Shown here one piece after another: positions 13,777 to 21,699 of a stretch of 24,993 nucleotides of DNA (positions are counted from its first letter, which is position 1; every line of letters begins with the position of its first letter). The stretch is from an uncultured Alistipes sp. (GTDB lineage Bacteria > Bacteroidota > Bacteroidia > Bacteroidales > Rikenellaceae), in the NCBI GenBank assembly GCA_900550925.1, contig URTU01000017.1, positions 1 through 24,993 of the forward strand, read 5' to 3'. Below the pieces are notes generated by a model. It saw only the letters and a list, made by a program, of their open reading frames with translations. It had not been told where the DNA came from and did not search any database. The position numbers and the translations under genes are program-made.

Positions 13777-16356
13777 ATGGCATCGGAAAGCAAAACTAAA
13801 ACAATGGCCGAAGGGCGTTTCCTGATCGTGGGGATGAGCTGTGCGGCGTGTGCGGCGCGGATCGACAAGACTCTGCGCAAACAGACCGGAGTCGTCGAGG
13901 TTTCGGTTAATTACGCAGCGGCGACGGCGACGGTCAAATACGATTCTGCGGTTTGCTCGCCGGAGCAGTTGCAGCAGGCGGTCCGCGATGCGGGTTATGA
14001 CCTTCTGATCGACGCGAAGGCCTCGGAACGGATCGACCGGATCAATGCCGAACGGTTCATTGTATTGCGGCGGCGGGCCGTGTGGGCCATCATACTCTCG
14101 GTACCGGTTGCGGTGATCGGAATGGGGTTCCACGACATGCCGTATGGCGGGCTGGTGATGTGGCTGCTGTCGACGGTCGTAGTGTTCGTGTTCGGACGGG
14201 ATTTCTTCATCAATGCCGCCCGCCAGTTGCGCCACGGAGCCGCAAATATGGATACGCTGGTTGCGGTAAGTACCGCCACGGCCTATTTGTTCAGCTGCTT
14301 TAACCTCTTGTTTCCCGACGTATGGCTCAGCCGCGGTCTCGAACCGCATCTCTATTTCGAATCGGCAAGTATGGTGGTGGCGTTCGTACTTTTGGGGCGT
14401 ATGCTCGAGGAGCGGGCCCGGTATGGGACGTCGTCGGCAATCCGGCGGCTGATGGGGCTTCGGCCGGATCAGGTGACGGTTCGGGAGAGTTCGGGAAGGT
14501 TAGTTGTGCGGCCCGTTTCGGAGGTTGCGGCCGGAGAGATGATCCTGGTACACCCGGGCGAGAGGATCGCTTTCGACGGAGAGGTTCTGGAGGGTGAGTC
14601 GTATGTCGACGAAAGCATGCTGAGCGGCGAACCGCTGCCGGTATTCAAGAGCCGCGGGCAGAAGCTGTTCGCCGGGACGATCAACCGTAACGGTACGCTG
14701 ACCTTCCGTGCGGACCATGTCGGTGAGGATACGGTTCTGTCCCGCATCGTTAAGCTGGTGCAGCAGGCGCAGGGAAGCAAGGCAAAGGTGCAGAAGAGGG
14801 TTGACCGGATAGCAGCGGTTTTCGTACCGACGATCTTTGTGATTGCGTTGGCGGCGTTTGTGGTGTGGGTTGTTGCGGCGCCGGAGAACGGGTTGACGCA
14901 CGGCATCATGGCATTTGTGACGGTTCTGGTGATAGCCTGCCCGTGTGCATTGGGTCTGGCGACGCCTACGGCGATTATGGTCGGGATAGGCAAGGGTGCC
15001 GAGAACGGGATTCTGATCAAGGATGCCGACAGCTTGGAGACAGCCTGCAAGATAGATGTTGTGGTGTTGGACAAGACCGGAACGCTGACGTCGGGCAAAC
15101 CCGAGGTAAGCGACATTGTATGGAGTCCCGAAGGTCGGTCGAAGGCATATGCTCTGGCGGCTCTGGAACGGTTGTCCGAACATCCGGTTGCGGAGGCCAT
15201 CGTCCGGCAGCTGGATGAGGAAGATGCAGGACGTATCGAGGTGGAGAATTTCGAGGCGCGGCCCGGATTGGGAATTTGCGGGCGGATCGGCGGTGAACGC
15301 TATATGGCCGGCAACCGGCGCATGATGTCGGAGGCGGGCGTGGAGTTGAGTGCTGAATTTGTCGGGGCGGCAGAAAGGTTGGCACCCGACGGAAAGAGTG
15401 TCGTCTGGTTTGCCGACAGCCGGAAGGTACTGTGTGTGGCGGCGGTCTCGGACCGGTTGCTTGACAGTTCGCGAGAGGCTGTACAGGAACTGCGGGCGTC
15501 GGGTATAGATGTGGTCATGCTGACGGGCGACGGCGAGGCTGCGGCACGGAATATCGCCGAGCAGTGCGGCATCGTACACTACCGGAGCGGGATGATGCCT
15601 GACGAGAAGGCTGCCTATGTCCGGCAGCTTCAGTCCGAGGGGCATCGTGTGGCAATGGTCGGCGACGGCATCAATGACAGTGCGGCGCTTGCCTCGGCGG
15701 ATCTGAGCATGGCCATGGGGCGCGGCAGCGACATTGCGATGGATGTGGCGCAGATGACCATCGTGGCGCACGATCTTCGGAAAGTCGGTGCGGCATTGCG
15801 GTTGTCGCGATATACGGTTCGGACGATCCGTGAGAATCTGTTTTGGGCGTTCATCTACAATCTCATTGCGGTTCCGATTGCGGCCGGGGTTCTCTATCCC
15901 TTTACGGGTTTCATGCTCGATCCGATGATCGGAGGTGCGGCGATGGCCATGAGCAGTGTGAGCGTGGTGGCCAACAGCCTGCGGTTGAAGCGCAAAAGAG
16001 TGTCGACAGTAGGCAGGGATGCATGCGAAGTGAGTTGCGGTGTCGGACAGGACGATGTGTCGTGTGCGGATGCGTGTGAGACGGCTGTCTGTAGCGGAGT
16101 TTCGGAGATGGTTATAAACGATAAAAAGGAGGAAAATGTTATGGAAAAGAGATTTGAAGTCAAAGGTATGATGTGCCAGCACTGCCGTGCACATGTCGAA
16201 CGGGCATTGAACGGAATCGAAGGGGTACGGGCAACGGTGACGCTCGAACCGCCCGTAGCGGTTGTCGAGATGACGGGCCGTGAGGTCTCGGACGAGGAGC
16301 TTCAGAAGGCGGTTACGGATCAGGCGGGCGATTATACGCTGATTCGTCGCCAATAA
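13777..16356 (+). CDS. copA: Copper-exporting P1B-type ATPase CopA fused to a C-terminal CopZ-like domain
   Basis: An 859-residue inner-membrane ATPase that pumps Cu(I) out of the cytoplasm. The N-terminal HMA domain has GMSCAAC (residues 19-25). Eight membrane helices are expected, starting near residues 100, 124, 157, 193, 348, 375, 690 and 710. Key motifs are SGEP in the actuator domain (283-286), the transport motif CPC (388-390), the phosphorylation site DKTGTLT (Asp432) and the hinge MVGDGINDSAA near 628. The usual ATPase ends after LRLKRKR near residue 740. Here it continues through a linker with five Cys (750, 754, 763, 767, 772) into a second HMA domain from Met789, with GMMCQHC (797-803). 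A perfect AGGAGG and an in-frame ATG sit at that junction. The CPC and HMA motifs support copper rather than zinc. The gene lies behind an HMA-AraC regulator. Confidence 0.95.
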   Translation: MASESKTKTMAEGRFLIVGMSCAACAARIDKTLRKQTGVVEVSVNYAAATATVKYDSAVCSPEQLQQAVRDAGYDLLIDAKASERIDRINAERFIVLRRRAVWAIILSVPVAVIGMGFHDMPYGGLVMWLLSTVVVFVFGRDFFINAARQLRHGAANMDTLVAVSTATAYLFSCFNLLFPDVWLSRGLEPHLYFESASMVVAFVLLGRMLEERARYGTSSAIRRLMGLRPDQVTVRESSGRLVVRPVSEVAAGEMILVHPGERIAFDGEVLEGESYVDESMLSGEPLPVFKSRGQKLFAGTINRNGTLTFRADHVGEDTVLSRIVKLVQQAQGSKAKVQKRVDRIAAVFVPTIFVIALAAFVVWVVAAPENGLTHGIMAFVTVLVIACPCALGLATPTAIMVGIGKGAENGILIKDADSLETACKIDVVVLDKTGTLTSGKPEVSDIVWSPEGRSKAYALAALERLSEHPVAEAIVRQLDEEDAGRIEVENFEARPGLGICGRIGGERYMAGNRRMMSEAGVELSAEFVGAAERLAPDGKSVVWFADSRKVLCVAAVSDRLLDSSREAVQELRASGIDVVMLTGDGEAAARNIAEQCGIVHYRSGMMPDEKAAYVRQLQSEGHRVAMVGDGINDSAALASADLSMAMGRGSDIAMDVAQMTIVAHDLRKVGAALRLSRYTVRTIRENLFWAFIYNLIAVPIAAGVLYPFTGFMLDPMIGGAAMAMSSVSVVANSLRLKRKRVSTVGRDACEVSCGVGQDDVSCADACETAVCSGVSEMVINDKKEENVMEKRFEVKGMMCQHCRAHVERALNGIEGVRATVTLEPPVAVVEMTGREVSDEELQKAVTDQAGDYTLIRRQ
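16127..16132 (+). promoter_or_regulatory. Internal Shine-Dalgarno inside copA
   Basis: AGGAGG lies 8 bases before the in-frame ATG at 16141, ideal spacing, and is set in an A-rich stretch (ATAAAAAGGAGGAAAA) unlike the surrounding GC-rich coding sequence. It decides a possible second start for a free CopZ-like protein. Confidence 0.6.
16141..16356 (+). other. Nested in-frame CopZ-like copper chaperone (possible second product of copA)
   Basis: Translation from Met789 of the ATPase frame would give a 71-residue protein that is exactly one HMA domain: MEKRFEVKGMMCQHCRAHVE, then a beta-alpha-beta-beta-alpha-beta pattern ending DYTLIRRQ. The Cys pair is at residues 12 and 15. This is the size and shape of stand-alone CopZ chaperones, which carry Cu(I) to CopA. 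The strong ribosome-binding site directly upstream suggests that an originally separate copZ became fused to copA, or that both products are made. Whether the free form exists cannot be decided from sequence. Confidence 0.5.
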
Positions 16357-16415
16357 GAGTTGTCGGATAATGATTGTGGTGATAGAATACCTGATTTTAG
16401 TGTAAGGATATGGTT

Positions 16416-17069
16416 ATGAAAGAGAGTAAGGCGGAAGTAGCGATACGCAAAGTTCGCGGCAGCGACGTGGAGTTCGTGCGCGAGATGATCGGGTCGGTGT
16501 GGCAGATCGAACGCTTCTCGGACCGCGAGGGGATAATCTACCAGTTGCTCGAAGCCAACCGGTGCCGTATGATGTGCCATGCCGATTTCATACGCATCGC
16601 CGAGTGTGACGGGCGTCCGGCCGGTATCGTGGCTGCATCCATGGGACGGGTGCCGTTCATGCAGCGTTGCCGGTATGTGCTGCCGTGGCAATACCATCGT
16701 CTGCGGGCGTTGGCAGCCTGTGGCGACGATGCCCGGACGGTCAAGGCCTATTTCGCGGTCGAGGCCTCGTATGAAAAGCTTCTGGAGCGGGTCAGCGGGA
16801 ATCTCGGGAGCGAACTGATACTGTTTGCTGTGGATCGCAGCATTCGTGGTCGCGGTATCGGCGGCCGGTTGATGCAGGCTTATACCGAGGAGTGCCGTCG
16901 GCGGAAGATCGAGGATATGTATCTTTTCACCGACACGTTCTGCGATTACGGCTATTATGACCATAACGGGTTTGAGCTTCGCGGAAGCGAACATCTGCAA
17001 CTGGAGCTGGCACACGAGCGGATCGATCATACGACGTTCCTGTACAGCAAGAGGTTGTCGCAGGAGTGA
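16416..17069 (+). CDS. GNAT-family N-acetyltransferase
   Basis: A 217-residue protein of the Gcn5-related acetyltransferase fold, which transfers acetyl from acetyl-CoA to an amine. The start at 16416 is preferred to the ATG at 16410 because AAGGA (16404-16408) is 7 bases before it and only 1 base before the other. The acetyl-CoA motif is ILFAVDRSIRGRGIGGRLMQ, in which RGRGIG is the pyrophosphate-binding loop, and the typical C-terminal block YGYYDHNGFELRG follows. The middle has an additional Cys/Arg-rich helical section (about residues 85-120). It lies 59 bases after copA with no clear promoter or terminator between, so read-through from copA is possible. The acceptor substrate is unknown. 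Confidence 0.83.
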   Translation: MKESKAEVAIRKVRGSDVEFVREMIGSVWQIERFSDREGIIYQLLEANRCRMMCHADFIRIAECDGRPAGIVAASMGRVPFMQRCRYVLPWQYHRLRALAACGDDARTVKAYFAVEASYEKLLERVSGNLGSELILFAVDRSIRGRGIGGRLMQAYTEECRRRKIEDMYLFTDTFCDYGYYDHNGFELRGSEHLQLELAHERIDHTTFLYSKRLSQE

Positions 17070-17095
17070 TTGGAAGCATGTAGCGCATGGTGCGG

Positions 17096-17548
17096 CTACT
17101 CCCGCATCTTCGAATCGATCATGATGGTTACGGGGCCGTCGTTGACGAACGATATCTTCATGTCGGCACCGAATACTCCGGTAGCGACCGGGCGTCCGAG
17201 CAACTCCTCGACCCGCGAGACAAACCGTTCGTAAAGCGGACGTGCGATATCCTCTTTTGCGCTTCGGATATATGACGGGCGGTTTCCCTTGCGCGTCGAG
17301 GCGAAGAGCGTAAACTGGCTTACGATCATAATCTCACCGCCGACGGTCGCCACGTCGAGGTTCATTACTCCGTTGGGGTCGTTGAATATCCGCAGGTTGA
17401 TCAGCTTGTGTGCGAGCCAGTCGATATCTTCGTCGCCGTCGGCATTCTCGACGCCGACCAGCACCAGCAATCCTGCGCCGATATGTGAATATTCCGTGCC
17501 GTCGATCGCGAGCGAGGCTCCGGTAGTTCGTTGTATGAGCAGACGCAT
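17096..17548 (-). CDS. dtd: D-aminoacyl-tRNA deacylase Dtd
   Basis: A 150-residue cytoplasmic enzyme that hydrolyses D-amino acids (and glycine mischarged on tRNA-Ala) from tRNA. It begins MRLLIQRTTGASLAIDGTEY. The two family signatures are both present: SQFTLFAS (residues about 77-84) and the Gly-cisPro motif as NDGPVTIMID near the end. The length is exactly that of the family. It starts 58 bases after the polA stop codon on the same strand and ends 26 bases from the convergent GNAT gene. It probably shares a transcript with polA. Confidence 0.95.
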   Translation of the reverse strand: MRLLIQRTTGASLAIDGTEYSHIGAGLLVLVGVENADGDEDIDWLAHKLINLRIFNDPNGVMNLDVATVGGEIMIVSQFTLFASTRKGNRPSYIRSAKEDIARPLYERFVSRVEELLGRPVATGVFGADMKISFVNDGPVTIMIDSKMRE

Positions 17549-17606
17549 GTGTTGAGTTTGTCGTTTGAAACGTTACGGTTACTTTTTCAGCATGTAGGGG
17601 CGGCGG

Positions 17607-20531
17607 TCAATGTGCAGCGAGCCAGTTCTCGCCGATGCCGTAGTCGACCGTCAGCGGGACCTTGAGTCGAGCGGCATTCTCCATCGACTCGACCATGATA
17701 GGTATGACCTCCTCCTGTTCGGGGCGGTACATGTCGACGACAAGTTCGTCGTGCACCTGCAGTATCACCCGTGATTTCAGATTGCGTTGTATCAGGCGGC
17801 GGTGCACTTCGATCATGGCTATTTTCATTATGTCGGCGGCACTGCCCTGTATCGGGGCATTTATGGCATTACGTTCGGCCATGCCTCGTGCGACGGCATT
17901 CCGTGAATTGATGTCGTTGAGGTAACGCCGCCGTCCGAATATCGTCGAGACGAAACCTTTGGTGCGGGCTTCGTATGCGGCGCGGTCCATATACTCCTTG
18001 ACTTTCGGATACGATGCGAAATAGCCGTCGATGATCTCTTTGGCCTCGGTGCGCGGGATGTCGAGCCGTTGCGCCAGCCCGAATGCCGAAATACCGTATA
18101 TGATGCCGAAATTGGCTGTTTTGGCTCTCCGGCGCTGTTCGGGGGTAACCTCGTCGAGCGAACAGTGGAACAGCCGTGCGGCGGTGGCGCGGTGGATGTC
18201 GTAACCGTGCCTGAAGGCTTCAATCAACGATTCATCGCCGCTCAGGTGGGCCATCAGACGCAGTTCGACCTGTGAATAGTCGGCCGACAGCAGCAGATGC
18301 TCCTCATCCGAAGGGATGAATGCTTCGCGGATACGGCGCCCGCGGGCATCGCGTATCGGGATGTTCTGCAGGTTTGGGTTTGTCGACGAGAGCCGTCCCG
18401 TAGCCGTAACGGCCTGATTGAATGACGTGTGTATCCGTCCTGTCTTGCGGTTGACCAGTTGCGGCAGGGCATCTATGTATGTCGAGATCAGCTTCTTGAT
18501 GCCGCGGTATTCGAGTATGAGGCCGACGATCGGATGCCGGTGCGCCAGTGACTGTATATACTCCTCGTCGGTGCGGAACTGCTTGGTTTTGGTCATGCGC
18601 GGCTTGGGGTCGATGCGCAGCTTGGCGAAGAGAACCTCTCCCAACTGCCGCGACGAGTTGATGTTGAGCTGCGGTTCGTCGGCCAGCTCGCGGATCTTCC
18701 ATTCGAGGTCGTCGAGTTCCGTCTGGAGCTCCTTGCCGTATGCGGCCAGCGCCTCGGTATCGATCTTGACGCCTGTCCATTCGATTTCGGCCAGGACGTC
18801 GATCATCGGCTCCTCGATGTTGCGGTAGAGGTATGAGAGCCCCTCGTCGCAGACCATCGGCCAGAGCTTCTCCTTGAGGCGCAGGGTTACGTCGGCATCC
18901 TCGGCGGCATACTCCGATACGCGGTCGACGGCAACCATATCCATGGTCAGCTGTTTCGACCCGCGGCCGATCAGGGTTTCGATCTCGATGGGCGAGTAGT
19001 TGAGGTATTTCTGCGCGAGGACGGTCATGTTGTGGCGCGATTCGGGATCGAGCAGGTAGTGCAGCAGCATGGTGTCGTACTTGAATCCGCGTACATGGAT
19101 TCCGTTTGCCCGCAGGACCATGATGTCGAACTTGATGTTCTGTCCGATCTTGTCGATTTTTTCATCTTCGAGCAGCGGGCGGAGGATATCGGCATACTCC
19201 TTCTGCCATGGGATATACCACGCCTCGAAAGGCTCTACGGCCAGCGAAACCCCTACAAGCGCATCGTTGAAGATGTCGAATCCCGAAGTTTCGGTGTCGA
19301 GACACAGCTGCCGGCTGTCGGCAAGCCACTCGACAAGGTCCTTCAACTGAGCGGCTGAACGTACGGTATGGTAGGTGTGGGGTGTGGTCTGGGCGGTTTG
19401 GTATATGCCGGCACCTTCGGCAGCGGTTTGCAGGTCGTCGGAGACCGGCCGCGAATCAGTATCGGAGGCGTCGCTTGCATTTGTATCGGCTGCCGGTGCC
19501 GGAGCGGCCGCATCATTCTTCGGAGCGTCCTGTTCCATTGCGGCAAACATGTCGCCCTGACCGGCCAGCGCCGCCGCACGCTTCTGGCGCGACTTTTCGG
19601 CGGCCATCTTTGCAAGTTGTGTCTGCGGGGCCTGTTTCGGGCCGTCATCCTCGACCGGCGCCGCACTCCCGTCCTGGGGCAGTGCACGTGCGAACATGTT
19701 GAAATCGAGTTCGAGAAATAGCGTCCGCAGAGCCTCGTTGTCGGGCTGTTCGACCTTCAACTGTTCGGGGTCGAAGGCTATCGGAACGTCGCGGACGATT
19801 GTCGCCAGACGTTTCGAGAGTCGCAGCTGGTCGGCTCCGGCCTCGATGTTGGCGCGTTGCCGCGCCGAGAGCTTGTCGCTGTTGGCAATGATATGCTCGA
19901 TGTCGCCGAATTCGTTGACCAGTTTTATGGCCCCCTTCTCCCCTATGCCCGTTATTCCCGGGATGTTGTCCGAGGCGTCGCCCCACAGTGCCAGCACATC
20001 GCTCACCAACTGCGGATTGTCGAAACCGTAGTGCTCCTTGATTGCGGCGCGGTCGACGATCTCTATTCCGTCGCCCTTCTGTTTGTAGATCTTTACGTGG
20101 TCGTCGACAAGCTGCCCGTAATCCTTGTCGGGCGTGACCATGAAGACCTCGAATCCGGCCTCGGAAGCCTTCTGGGACAGCGTGCCTATTACGTCGTCGG
20201 CCTCGTAGCCCGCCACCTCGAGAACCGGAATTCGCATCGCTTCGAGGAAACGTTTGATATATGGGACGGCGGCGATTATGTCTTCGGGCGTTGCTGTACG
20301 GTTTGCCTTGTATTCGGGGAAGATCTCCTTGCGGAAGCACCCTCCGGCCGGATCGAACGCTACGCCGATACAATCGGGATGTTCGCGCTGGGTAATGTCC
20401 CGCAGGAATTTGACGAATCCGAATACGGGAGATGTGTTCATTCCCGCACGGTTTCGCATCGGGCGGGTCATGAAGGCGTAGTAATACTTGAATATCAACG
20501 CATAAGCATCGATCAGGAAAAGCCTTTTCAT
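17607..20531 (-). CDS. polA: DNA polymerase I
   Basis: A 974-residue enzyme for Okazaki-fragment processing and repair synthesis. The ATG at 20531 (MKRLFLIDAYALIFKYYYAF) is the family start; an upstream in-frame ATG at 20624 adds 31 unrelated residues. The 5'-3' exonuclease spans residues about 1-285 (AGYEADDVIG, TPDKDYGQLV, GDASDNIPG). A low-complexity linker (about 288-385) is rich in Ala, Pro, Asp, Gln and Thr. The proofreading domain is intact: LDTETSGF (Asp412, Glu414), NIKFD, and YAAEDADVTLRL. The polymerase domain carries motif A ADYSQVELR, the O-helix motif B RRAKTANFGIIYG and motif C VHDELVVD. The linker holds QGDMF (residues 325-329), a candidate sliding-clamp motif. A DHH phosphoesterase gene lies 120 bases upstream and dtd 58 bases downstream. 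Confidence 0.96.
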   Translation of the reverse strand: MKRLFLIDAYALIFKYYYAFMTRPMRNRAGMNTSPVFGFVKFLRDITQREHPDCIGVAFDPAGGCFRKEIFPEYKANRTATPEDIIAAVPYIKRFLEAMRIPVLEVAGYEADDVIGTLSQKASEAGFEVFMVTPDKDYGQLVDDHVKIYKQKGDGIEIVDRAAIKEHYGFDNPQLVSDVLALWGDASDNIPGITGIGEKGAIKLVNEFGDIEHIIANSDKLSARQRANIEAGADQLRLSKRLATIVRDVPIAFDPEQLKVEQPDNEALRTLFLELDFNMFARALPQDGSAAPVEDDGPKQAPQTQLAKMAAEKSRQKRAAALAGQGDMFAAMEQDAPKNDAAAPAPAADTNASDASDTDSRPVSDDLQTAAEGAGIYQTAQTTPHTYHTVRSAAQLKDLVEWLADSRQLCLDTETSGFDIFNDALVGVSLAVEPFEAWYIPWQKEYADILRPLLEDEKIDKIGQNIKFDIMVLRANGIHVRGFKYDTMLLHYLLDPESRHNMTVLAQKYLNYSPIEIETLIGRGSKQLTMDMVAVDRVSEYAAEDADVTLRLKEKLWPMVCDEGLSYLYRNIEEPMIDVLAEIEWTGVKIDTEALAAYGKELQTELDDLEWKIRELADEPQLNINSSRQLGEVLFAKLRIDPKPRMTKTKQFRTDEEYIQSLAHRHPIVGLILEYRGIKKLISTYIDALPQLVNRKTGRIHTSFNQAVTATGRLSSTNPNLQNIPIRDARGRRIREAFIPSDEEHLLLSADYSQVELRLMAHLSGDESLIEAFRHGYDIHRATAARLFHCSLDEVTPEQRRRAKTANFGIIYGISAFGLAQRLDIPRTEAKEIIDGYFASYPKVKEYMDRAAYEARTKGFVSTIFGRRRYLNDINSRNAVARGMAERNAINAPIQGSAADIMKIAMIEVHRRLIQRNLKSRVILQVHDELVVDMYRPEQEEVIPIMVESMENAARLKVPLTVDYGIGENWLAAH

Positions 20532-20651
20532 ATTTCGGTCGGTATGTTTTTTGTTCCCGGCTGACAGCAGGCAGTCACTCTGTCCGGAGAGAGTTTTGTT
20601 GCTGTAGGCTGCATGTGTCGGCATTGCGAATATTGCAGCGTGGAGGTGCGG

Positions 20652-21695
20652 TTACCCTATTTCGGCGAAGAACTCTTCCACGGCCCGGCGGAAATATTCT
20701 ATAGTCTGCTCCATTGTGCGGAACGATTTTCCGCCGGCGGCATTTTTGTGACCGCCGCCCTCGAAGTATCGTCTTGCGAAGACATTTACGTCGACATCGC
20801 CCCGTGACCGCAACGAGATCCGGATGAAACGGTGTGTTGCGAGGAACATTGCCGACATCTTGATGCGCTTGATCGAGAGCGGGTAGTTGACGAAACCTTC
20901 GCTGTCGCCGAGCTGGAATCCGAAACGTCTCATTTCGTTCTCCTTGAGCGACATGTATGCCACTTCGCCGTTGTGGATTATCCCCATTTTCTTGTCTATT
21001 ACATATCCGAACAGACGCGCGCGGCCTTCGGTAAAGGCATTGTAGACGTTGTTGTATATCGTTGGGATATTGATACCGGTTTCGAGCAGCGTGGCCACCA
21101 TCCGGAATAGTCCCGGGGTGAGTGTCGAGAAGGAAAAGTTTCCCGTATCGGTCATCATGCCGACATAGAGCGATTCGGCAATCTGCCGGTTGAAGCTCTC
21201 TTTTCCGAAGAGGCGTTCGATAAGCAGGCAGACGAGGTATGACGTGGATGAGGACTCGGGATGCGAGAAGGAGAGGTCATAGACATGCTGCGGCGAGAGA
21301 TGGTGGTCTATGAGTATTCGCTTTGCCGAGGTATTGTGTTCGATGGCCTCGGTGAGTGCTTCGAGCCGCGAGATTGCATTGAAGTCGAGGCAGAAGATAA
21401 GGTCTGCCCGACCGATTGCTTCGATGATCGGTTCCGGCGACTCCTTGAATATGCGGATGCGGTCGATACCGTCCATCCAATCGAGGAAGTATGGATATCG
21501 GTTTGGGACCACGCACATGACATTGTGTCCCATTCCCTCCAGCACACGGCTCCAGGCCAACGACGAACCTATTGCATCGCCGTCGGGATTCGAGTGCGAC
21601 AGAATGACGATATTCTGTCCGGCCGGAGCCAGCATGAGTTTCAGTTTTTCGAGAGACTCTTCGGCGAGACGTACCTCTTTTTCGTTGTTGCTCAT
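20652..21695 (-). CDS. DHH-family phosphoesterase, NrnA-like
   Basis: A 347-residue cytoplasmic enzyme of the DHH/DHHA1 family. The N-terminal metal-binding motifs are NPDGDAIGS (residues 36-44), CLDFN near 102-106 and DHH (130-132). The C-terminal substrate-binding domain ends in GGGHKNAAGG (313-322). This set matches NrnA, which degrades very short RNAs (nanoRNAs) and in some bacteria also hydrolyses phosphoadenosine phosphate. Distinguishing NrnA from other DHH phosphoesterases of similar size needs alignment. The gene begins 4 bases after the S41 protease stop codon, so translational coupling is likely, and polA follows 120 bases later without a recognisable promoter of its own. Confidence 0.88.
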   Translation of the reverse strand: MSNNEKEVRLAEESLEKLKLMLAPAGQNIVILSHSNPDGDAIGSSLAWSRVLEGMGHNVMCVVPNRYPYFLDWMDGIDRIRIFKESPEPIIEAIGRADLIFCLDFNAISRLEALTEAIEHNTSAKRILIDHHLSPQHVYDLSFSHPESSSTSYLVCLLIERLFGKESFNRQIAESLYVGMMTDTGNFSFSTLTPGLFRMVATLLETGINIPTIYNNVYNAFTEGRARLFGYVIDKKMGIIHNGEVAYMSLKENEMRRFGFQLGDSEGFVNYPLSIKRIKMSAMFLATHRFIRISLRSRGDVDVNVFARRYFEGGGHKNAAGGKSFRTMEQTIEYFRRAVEEFFAEIG

Positions 21696-21699
21696 CGTG

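Noticed and set aside
11585..16353. Long antisense frames over the ABC permease and copA (421 and 617 codons)
   Set aside because: They are His/Arg/Gln-rich mirror translations of well-identified membrane proteins, with no promoter or ribosome-binding site.
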